A DNA stretch of 13,514 nt from Planctomycetia bacterium. Lineage in GTDB: Bacteria > Planctomycetota > Planctomycetia > Pirellulales > UBA1268. Location: positions 1 through 13,514 of the forward strand of contig RFUD01000019.1 in NCBI GenBank assembly GCA_009923125.1, in the 5' to 3' direction. Of this stretch, positions 1 to 8,000 are shown one piece after another. The position numbers and the translations under genes are program-made. The notes below the pieces were generated by a model. It had not been told where the DNA came from. It made no database searches and saw nothing but the letters and a program-made list of their open reading frames with translations. Each line of letters opens with the position of its first letter. Position 1 is the stretch's first letter.

Positions 1-110
1 TGAAGGCCGACCAGGCCATCTACTGGGGCAAGGGGGCGAGCGTCGGCTTCGCCGCATCCAGGGCGACGGCACGTTCCGCCGCGGCCACGCGGCTCTCGAT
101 TCGGCGGTAG
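1..110 (+). CDS. 3' end of an unrecognised gene (partial, cut by window edge)
   Basis: Reading from base 3, 35 codons run to a TAG at 108-110 and encode a tail ending in ATRLSIRR. The first 17 codons all end in G or C, and most of the rest do too, as in the real genes of this window. The tail includes YWGKGASVGF, a less biased composition than the shadow frames here. A hairpin begins at the stop codon, as expected at a gene end. I do not recognise the family, and 35 residues are too few to assign a function. The opposite strand is also open in the same wobble register, with a stop at 20-22, so strand is not certain. Plus is preferred because the codon bias continues upstream of that minus-strand stop. 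Confidence 0.35.
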   Translation, partial: KADQAIYWGKGASVGFAASRATARSAAATRLSIRR

Positions 111-144
111 CCGCGACACGCGGCTCGCCCACAGGCACCGCCTG
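109..144 (+). terminator. tandem hairpins after the upstream gene (terminator-like, no T-tract)
   Basis: AGCCGCG at 109-115 pairs perfectly with CGCGGCT at 119-125 around a 3-nt loop. A second stem, CAGGC at 132-136 with GCCTG at 140-144, follows at once. The first stem overlaps the TAG of the partial gene. There is no T-rich tail, so this is not a canonical intrinsic terminator. It could be a transcript 3'-end structure or chance pairing in GC-rich DNA. Confidence 0.3.
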
Positions 145-274
145 GCGAAGACGGGCAACCTGCGGCACCGTGGAAACGCCGGCGGCGGGGAACGACCCGG
201 CCGCCGCGCCGCAGATTCTGCCCACTTTCCCTGACAGGAACTCGCGGCACGACCCTCCCGCCGGATGACCGACA

Positions 275-293
275 CGACCGATTCCACCGGTCG
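275..293. other. inverted repeat in the leader of the beta-barrel gene
   Basis: CGACCG at 275-280 is complementary to CGGTCG at 288-293 across a 7-nt spacer, 30 bases before the start codon at 323. It could be a leader hairpin or an operator-like site. I found no convincing -35/-10 pair between 111 and 322, so the promoter of the following gene is unassigned; it may even be transcribed from upstream. Confidence 0.2.
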
Positions 294-322
294 GAACGGT
301 ACTCTCGACGGAGACAGGAACG

Positions 323-1756
323 ATGCTGGTTTCCTTCAAGTGGACGCAGGCGGGCCGGCGAGGCTCGCGGATCTCGAAACAGGCTCCGGTCGCGCGGAAG
401 CTGCTCGCCGGATTGACGCTGACGGCCGCCTCGGCCGTCCGTCTGGCCACCGACCCGACCGCCCACGCCGCGTCGTTCGACGAACCGGCCGATGCCGGCG
501 GCACCACGTCGGTCCTGCTGCACGACCCGCTCGACCGCGAGCCCGCCGTCGTCGCCCTCAATCCGGCGCCGACCGTCGCCGACGGGCTGCCCGCAGACGA
601 GGCGTCGCCGGCTGACTCCGACACCGCCCCCCACGCCGCCGACGATTCCTCGGACTGCCCCGGCTGCCCCGACGGCTCCTCCATATTCAGCACCAGTTGC
701 ACCGCCGCCGTCGACGGTGCCGAAGCCTGCGGCTGCCCGGCCTGCTCGGGCGACGGCTCCGATGCCGGACTCGTCGGCACGCTGGGCGACTGGTGCCACG
801 CCCGCTGCAGCGGCCCCCTCGCCGACTGCGATCCGCCCGGGCTGTTTCAGCGGCTCGCCGCCCACCACAAGCAGAGCGGCGCCTGCTGGACCGGCCGGGC
901 CGACGCCCTCCTCCTGTGGCGCAACGCCCCGCCCTCGCAGGCCCTGATCACCGACAACGTCGCCGGCATCACGGCCCTCGACGCCAACGACGTCAACAGC
1001 GTGCCCGCCGCCGGGCCGCGATTCTCGCTGTTCCGCACCGACGCCTGCGGCAACGCCTGGGAAGTCACCTACCTGCGGGCCTTCAACTTCCGCGGCCAGC
1101 GGACGCTGCCGGCCACCCTCCAGGGCTACGACATCGCCCCGCCCGGCATCTTCGGCGACCAGGAGACCCAGCTCGACGGGGCGAGCATCAACCTCGGCAG
1201 CGGCATCCAGAGCTTCGAGCTCAACCGCTACCACAAGGTGTGCCACAACATCCGCCTGCTCGGCGGCTTCCGCTGGGTGGAATGGCGGGAATCGGCCACG
1301 CTCACCACGAACCTCCCCACCGGCGACACCGACATCTACCAGAGCAACATCTACAACAGTCTGTATGGCGGGCAGATCGGCTTCGACGCCAACGTGCTCA
1401 CCACCAAGTGGCTGCGGGTCGAATCGGTCATGAAGGGCGGCGCCTACGGCAACAACGTCGCCGCCAACTCGCTCCTCGTGAAGCCCAACGCCGGGATCGA
1501 CCAGCCGTTCGGACTCTCCCAGTCGCCCGCCAGTTGTGCGTTCGTGGGCGAACTCGGCTTCACCGGCGTGATCCCGATCACCTGCTGCCTCGACTTGCGG
1601 TTCGGCTACTTCGGGATGTGGCTGCAGGGCCTCGCCCAGCCGACGCGGCAGTTTCTCACGCAGGACCTCGTCAGCGTGCCGCCGACCGGGACGCTCGACA
1701 CGAAGGGCGGCACGGTCGTGCAGGGCGTCAGCCTGGGCCTCGAGGGCCGCTGGTAG
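323..1756 (+). CDS. BBP7-type outer-membrane beta-barrel protein with N-terminal Cys cluster
   Basis: A 477-aa predicted outer-membrane barrel. GGAG (310-313) and AGGA (316-319) precede the ATG at 323. The N-terminus has a long basic n-region (about 1-26), a hydrophobic stretch LLAGLTLTAASAV (27-39) and an AHA-A cleavage-like site near 49. Residues 52-110 are acidic and Ala/Pro-rich. Residues 112-188 hold ten cysteines, including CPGC and CGCPAC. From about residue 187 the pattern is alternating, aromatic-rich beta strands: WTGRADALLLWRN (189-201), LLGGFRWVEWRES (312-324), a long strand pair around 337-386, LRFGYFGMWLQGL (425-437), and a closing strand ending in Trp477, like the C-terminal beta-signal of outer-membrane proteins. 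The WxGRADxLLLWR opening and GGFR strand are what I associate with the planctomycete BBP7 family. The function of that family is not established, though porin-like or structural envelope roles are plausible. It is probably monocistronic, with a terminator about 95 bases after the stop. Confidence 0.78.
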   Translation: MLVSFKWTQAGRRGSRISKQAPVARKLLAGLTLTAASAVRLATDPTAHAASFDEPADAGGTTSVLLHDPLDREPAVVALNPAPTVADGLPADEASPADSDTAPHAADDSSDCPGCPDGSSIFSTSCTAAVDGAEACGCPACSGDGSDAGLVGTLGDWCHARCSGPLADCDPPGLFQRLAAHHKQSGACWTGRADALLLWRNAPPSQALITDNVAGITALDANDVNSVPAAGPRFSLFRTDACGNAWEVTYLRAFNFRGQRTLPATLQGYDIAPPGIFGDQETQLDGASINLGSGIQSFELNRYHKVCHNIRLLGGFRWVEWRESATLTTNLPTGDTDIYQSNIYNSLYGGQIGFDANVLTTKWLRVESVMKGGAYGNNVAANSLLVKPNAGIDQPFGLSQSPASCAFVGELGFTGVIPITCCLDLRFGYFGMWLQGLAQPTRQFLTQDLVSVPPTGTLDTKGGTVVQGVSLGLEGRW

Positions 1757-1771
1757 CAGCCGGCCCGCGGC

Positions 1772-1785
1772 CCCGGGAACCCGGG
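1772..1785 (+). other. CCCGGG-AA-CCCGGG repeat / small hairpin
   Basis: Two CCCGGG palindromes (1772-1777 and 1780-1785) are separated by AA, just after the stop at 1756. They can fold as CCCGG / CCGGG with a GAAC loop. This may add 3'-end structure ahead of the main terminator; it is weak evidence on its own. Confidence 0.25.
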
Positions 1786-1851
1786 TGTCGCGGCCCGGCG
1801 CCGGACTCCCGCGAAATCCCCGTCGAAAACGCCTGAAAATCCGGCTCATTC

Positions 1852-1890
1852 GGCACGCCCGTCGGCAAAATCGACGGGCGTGCCAATTTA
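1852..1890 (+). terminator. intrinsic terminator downstream of the beta-barrel gene
   Basis: GGCACGCCCGTC (1852-1863) is perfectly complementary to GACGGGCGTGCC (1873-1884). One further G-C pair and a G-T wobble inside leave a CAAAA loop. The 12-14 bp GC-rich stem is followed by AATTTATT, one of the few A/T-rich stretches in the window. It lies between the stop at 1756 and the candidate promoter of the giant gene, so the two genes are probably separate transcription units. Confidence 0.72.
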
Positions 1891-1920
1891 TTGCCGTGGC
1901 TGGAGCGTCGATGCTAGAGT
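1891..1920 (+). promoter_or_regulatory. candidate sigma70-type promoter of the giant gene
   Basis: TTGCCG (1891-1896) resembles a -35 box. After 18 bases comes TGCTAGAGT (1912-1920), an extended -10 (TGn) with TAGAGT as the hexamer. Each hexamer matches four of six consensus positions. It sits directly after the terminator stem and about 88 bases before the preferred start codon, which is a sensible location. There is no direct evidence of transcription. Confidence 0.45.
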
Positions 1921-2007
1921 CGAACACTCTGCATCCGAGCCGCGTACTGTGGGGGTTTTGTGCCGTTGAGGGCCCCCTTCCCCCGCATCCCTTTCCCCGA
2001 GACCGTC

Positions 2008-5000
2008 ATGAAGAACCGCCGCACCGCTCCCTCCATCAGCGATCTCTTCCACCGCAAGCACCCCGGTCGCACCACTCGCCGTCGGCGTGAAGGGGCCGAC
2101 TCGCGAAACGTCGAGCGGCTCGAGGATCGTCGCGTGATGGCGTTCGATCTGGTCTCGGCCTATGCCACCACGAGCGACTCCCCGTTCTTCATCGCCGGCC
2201 AGAACGCCCAGATCCTGACCGAGGCGCCGCAGCAGGTCACGCTGCGGTTCAGCCCCGGCGTCGCCCTCGACCCCACCTCGATCGCCAGCAGCATCTCCAT
2301 CGTGCGCAGCGGCGGCGCCGGCGACGGGTTCGGTGCCGCGGGGGCGAAGCCCGACGTCACGGTCGTGCCGGGCAGCATCCTCGTCAACGACGTGCCCAAC
2401 CAAAACGAGGTCGTGATCCGGTTCGCCGAGACGCTGCCCGACGACTCCTACCGGATCACCGTGGCCGGCGGCACCTCCGGCCTCAAGACGGTGGGCGGCG
2501 ACACGCTCGCCGCCGCCAGCCGCGCGATCGACGTCCGCCTCGACCTCGGCGCCTACGTCGTGTCGGTCGTGCCGCAGCCGACGACCCGCGCGGGCGGATC
2601 GCTCCTGCAAAACCGCGACCAGATCGACGTGTATTTCAACGCCAACGACCCGCTCAACGTGGCATCCGCACAGACGCCGTCGGCCTACCGCCTGTTCGAG
2701 ATCGACCGCACGACGGGCGACGCGGTCTCGCCGCTGGCCCCGGTCAATCCGTCCTCCGTGACCTACGACCAGGCCACCGGCAAGGCGACGCTCAGGTTTT
2801 CGCCCGGCGCGATCGCCGACGACAAACTGTATCGGCTGCAGGTCGGAGCCGCCGAAGCACTCGCGCTGCGCGGTGCGGCCGTGCCCGAGGGCTCGGACGC
2901 CAATTCGAGCTTCGGCTCGGCCCAGAACCTCGGACCGCTGACCGTGGCCGGCCTCACCGTCACCGGCGCCATCCAGAGCCGCACCGGCGTCGCCACGCCG
3001 GCCTCGGGAACGCTGCTCGGATTCCCGACCCAGCCCGGCTCGATCGACGAGCCCGGCCATCGCGACCTGCCGACTGAAATCGGCAACGACCACGGCAACG
3101 CGCTCCGTTCGTTCGAGTTGAATAACGCGGTCGCCACCGTTGCATACAACTTCCAGTCCAACTACGGCGTCGATCCCCAGGGCAACCAGCTGTTCAACGC
3201 GATCACCGAGACGCAGAAGCAGCGGGCCCGCGAGATCTTCGAACTCTACAGCCGCTACACGGGCGTGCGATTCGTCGAGACCGCCGCCAGCGGGATCACG
3301 GTCGTCACCGGCGACATGCGGGCGATCGACCCCACCATCAACACGGCGCCCGGCGGCCTCACCGGCATCACGACCACGGGCAACCTCGCGGCGATCATGG
3401 ACTCCACCGACAACTGGGGTGACGCCGAGTATGCCGGCCGGTGGTTCCAGGTGGCCATGCACGAGATCGGCCACGCGCTGGGCCTCGTGCACTCCTACGA
3501 CATCCCGTCGATCCTCGGCAACGGGCTGACCGGGGAGCCGGTGTTCCCCGGCGACTACGACACGATCCACCTGGCCCAGCTCTATCCGGCCAACGGCTCC
3601 GACGTCGATCTCTACCGGTTCACGCTGCCCGCCGCCGGCCGGCTCACGGCCGAGACGGTCGTCGCCCGGCCGGGCACGGTCGCCACCAGCAAGCTCGACA
3701 GCCTGCTCACGCTCTACCGCGAGGTCAACGGTCGCCGGGAGATCGTGGCCCGCAACGACGACTCGTTCGGCCGTGATTCGTTCGTCGGCCTCGACCTCGA
3801 GGCGGGCACCTACTTCGTGGCCGTCTCCAGCACCGGCAACGACCGCTTCAACCCGGAGGTGAGCGACTCCGGCTACGGCGGCCGCAGCGACGGCGCCTAC
3901 CGGCTCGAACTCGGATTCCAGCCGCGGAGCGTCGCCGCCACGACGATCAGCGACACCTCGGGCACCCTGCTCGACGGCGACCGCGACGGCGAGCCGGGCG
4001 GGGCGTTCCAGTTCTGGTTCAACACCGCCTCCGCGGCGAAGACCGTGTTCGTGGACAAGGCCGCGGCGGCCGGCGGCAACGGCACGATCGCCACCCCCTA
4101 CAACAATCTCAAGACCGCGCTCGACGCCGTCGCCGCCGCGAACACCGCGGTGCCCGGCAGCCGCACGCTGATGCGGATCGTCGGCAACGCCCTCGACACG
4201 CCCTACCTCGTCGGCACCGACCTGTCGAATCGGCCGCTCGCCGACGGCGGCACGTTCAACGTGCCGGCCGGGGTCACGGTGATGATCGACGAGGGGGCGG
4301 TGTTCAAGCTGCGGGCGGCGATCATCGACGTGGGCAGCTCGTCGGCGCTCGTGTCGAGGGCCGGTGCGGCGCTGCAGGTGCTCGGCACGCCGACCAAGAC
4401 CGTGACGTTCACCTCCTACCACGACGACACGATCGGCGGCAACTCCGACGGCGTCGGACCGGGAGTCACCGGCGGCCAGTGGGGCGGCATCGTGCTGCGG
4501 TCCGATTCCGACTTCGCCACGCCCGGCGGACTCAAGACCGCGTTCGTCAACTCGATCAGCCGGGCCACGTTCACCTACGGCGGCGGACAGGTGTTCGTGG
4601 ATTCCCAGCTCGACTCGTTCGCGCCGCTGCAGCTGGAAAACACCCGGCCCACGGTCGCCTTCAACACGATCACGGGCAGCGCCGGCCCCGCCATCTCGGC
4701 GACGCCCAACAGCTTCGAGGAGTCCAGCGGCCGCATCGGCCCCGAGATCCGCGGCAACCGGGTCACGGGCAACTCGATCAACGGCCTGTTCGTGAAGGTC
4801 CGCACGCCGCTGGGCGGCGAGCCCGAGCGGCTCGACGTCGCGGCGCGGATCCGCAGCACCGACATCGTGTACGTGCTCCAGGACAACCTGCTGATCGCGG
4901 GCGGCGCCGGCGGCTACGTCCGGAACGGAGCGAACGACATCGCCCGCCGCAGCGGCCGGCTGGCGATCGATCCTGGCGTCGTGGTCAAGCTGCTGGGGGC

Positions 5001-8000
5001 ACGCATCGAGCTCGAGCGCGGCACGTCGCAGCTCGTCGCCGAAGGCACGCCCGGGCAGAACGTGATCTTCACGAGCCTCGGCGACCCCCGGTTCGGCGGC
5101 GGCGGGACGTTCGACACCAACGGCAACCAGCCCGACGCGCGGGTGGCCGGGGACTGGGGCGGCATCATCCTCCAGGCCGGATCCAAGGCCAGCATCGACT
5201 ACGCCTACATCGCGCACGGCGGCGGCCAGACGCCCATCGAGGGCACGCTCGACCGATTCAACGTCATCGAGACGCACCAGGGCGACCTGCGGCTCGCCCA
5301 CAGCCGCATCGAGAACAACGCCGACGGCGCGGCGGCCACCGACCGCACGGGTCGCGGTCGCAACGCGGCCGCGACCGTGTTCGCCCGCGGTGCGCAGCCC
5401 GTGATCCTGGGCAACGACTTCCGCGACAACCTCGGCGCCGTCGTGAGCATCAACGCCAACTCGCTCTCCGACATCGAGCGGCCCGATCCGGGCCGCACCA
5501 CGGGGCCGATCGGCCGCGACGGCCGCTTCGACGACAATCGCGGGCCGCTCGTCCGCGACAACCGGCTCTCCTACACCGTCGGCGCGGGCCGCCCGGCCGG
5601 CGGCGCCATCCAGGGCCTGCAGGTGCGCGGCGAGGAGATCACGGTCGAGGGCGTGTGGGACGACACCGACATCGTGCACGTCCTGCAGACCGAGATCGTG
5701 GTGCACAACTTCCACACCGCGACGGGCATCCGGCTCACGAGCCAGCCCGATGCGAGCCTCGTCGTCAAGCTCGCCGGCGCGAACGCGGGCTTCACGGCCG
5801 CGGGCTACGGCCTCGACATCACCGACCGGATCGGCGGCACCGTGCAGATCGTGGGACAGCCCGGCTACCCGGTGATCCTGACGTCGCTCGCCGACGACTC
5901 CGTGGGCGCGAGCCTCGACCCGCTCGGCAGGCTGGTCAAGGACACCAACACCAACGGCGCGGCCACCGTGCCGACCGCCGGCGACTGGCGGAGCCTGAGG
6001 TTCCTCCCCTATTCCAACGACCGCAACGTGGCGATCTACGTCGAGGCGGAACGGGCCGCCGTCGGCTGGCGGGATGCGAACGGCCAGACCGGCTCCGCCG
6101 AACTGCTCGGCGTGCTCGCACCCAACTTTGCGACGGGCGGCAACACGTCGGAGTCGGCCCAGGAAAAGAGCGGCGACGATAACCGCCGGCTCGGCTTCGA
6201 CGTCCAGGGCGCGATCGCCTGGGCCTCGCCGGGCGACGTGGACGTCTATGCGTTCACCGGCTACACCGGCTCGGAGGTCTGGATCGACCTCGACAAGACC
6301 TCGACGGCCCTCGACTCGATGGTGGAGCTGCTCGACGCCGGCGGCACGGTCCTGGCGCGATCGGCCGACGTGCTGGACTCCGCGCTCGCGGCCGGGACCA
6401 CGCTGGCCGCCGCGTCGCTCACGAAGGACGCCTGGCGGGGCGGCGACTACTACACGGTCAATCCGAAGGACGCGGGCATGCGTGTCACGCTGCCCGGAGC
6501 GACCCTCGGCGCGCAAAACCAATACTACATCCGCGTCCGCAGCCAGCCGCGCCACGACGCGTCCACCTCGAAGGCCGCCTACGAGGCCGATCTCGCCGAT
6601 CCGACGAAGGTCAACGCCGGCGCCACGAGCGGCGCCTACGAGCTGCGGGTTCGCCTGCGGCAGCGCGACGAGAAGCCGGGCTCGACGGTCCGCTACGCCG
6701 ACATCCGCTACCCGCAGATCGGCATCGACGTCCAGGGACTGCCGCGCAATTCCCTGCTCACCGGCGAGACCGGCGAGAACTCGACCGACGCGAACGGCAC
6801 GCTGGCCACGGCCCAGGAGGTCGGTAACCTGCTCCAGGCCGACCACAACACGATCGGCATCGCCGGCGCGATCTCGACCGCCACCGACGTCGACTGGTAC
6901 ACGTTCACGCTCAACTACGAGCAGATCCAGAACATCGGCGGCGTCAACAGCGGCTCGAAGTCGTGGGCCGCGGTGTTCGACCTCGACTATGGCGACGGCC
7001 TGCGGGGTGATTTCACGATCTCGGTGTTCGACTCGGCCGGCAAGCTGATCTTCACCGGCCGCGACTCCGACGTCGCCGCGGACCAGCCCGGTGCCGGCCA
7101 GGGAAGCGATCTCGACGACCTGTCCCGCGGCAGCCTCGGCAAGCTCGATCCCTTCATCGGCTCGGTGCAGCTGCCCGCGGGCAGCGCCACCGGGTCGGGC
7201 GCCGTCAGCCCGACCGGCGCCGTCACGACGAACCCGGCGCTCCAGACCCGCTACTACGTCGCCGTGTCGAGCAACCGCAACCTGCCGGCCGCCCTCGACG
7301 CGACCTTCCGCGACGCGGCCACCAACACGCTCATCCGGCTCGAGCCGATCAGTTCCGTGCAGCGGATCGTCGAGGACCACATCGGCTACGACGGCTACAC
7401 GTCGGGCGGCCTCCCCATCGCGTCGACCACGGGCGCCGTGATCGACATCAGTTCGACGATCAACCTCTCGACGCATGTCACGCCGTTCACGCTCTCCGAC
7501 GTCACCCTCTTCGTGTCGCGGGGGACGAGCCTGGTGACGGTCGATGCGATGCGGGGCGGGGTCGAGACGGTGATCGAGGCCAACTACGGCGCCAACCGGG
7601 ACATCGGCGACCTCGTGATGCGGAGCGACGGCCGGCTCTACTCCTACGCCGGCCTCGCCAACACGGCCAACACGGCCGGGCGGCTGGAACTCGTGGACAC
7701 CGGCACGGGCGTCCGCACGACCGTCGGCAACGACGACATCCCGAGCCCCCCGGCCGCCACGAATCAGACCGACGCCAACCTCAACGCCGTCAACGGCGGG
7801 GCGGGCACGACGGTGCAGTTCCGCCTCACGCAGCAGGGCGTCGTGACCGGATCGGTGACCGGCACGATCAGCTATGCGGGTGACACGTGGACGATGCGCA
7901 CCGTGGCCGGAACGCTCGTGTTCACGCCGGTCGGCACGCCAGCCGGCCCCGACAGCCCGCAGACCGGGTTCGTGAATCCGAACGGCGACGTGTTCATCAC

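Noticed and set aside
20..1927. Minus-strand open frame opposite the beta-barrel gene
   Set aside because: Its composition is Arg/Gly/Ala-biased with no domains, while the plus strand has a signal peptide, barrel strands and a terminator in the right orientation.
1960..2007. GTG start at 1960 for the giant gene
   Set aside because: It adds a Pro/Phe-rich 16-residue stretch unlike known leaders and no hydrophobic core. The ATG at 2008 gives the usual short basic leader before LEDRR, so it is preferred, though weak ribosome binding sites leave some doubt.
4479..6182. Plus-strand alternative frame of 567 codons inside the giant gene
   Set aside because: The product is almost entirely R, P, A, H and G, typical of a shifted frame in GC-rich DNA, and it lies inside a frame with clear domains.
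1888..7476. Minus-strand open frame of about 1860 codons
   Set aside because: It is an in-register mirror of the giant gene. Its product is a low-complexity run of R, G, A, V, D, E and H with no recognisable domains, and its openness is explained by the plus gene avoiding TTA, CTA and TCA codons.
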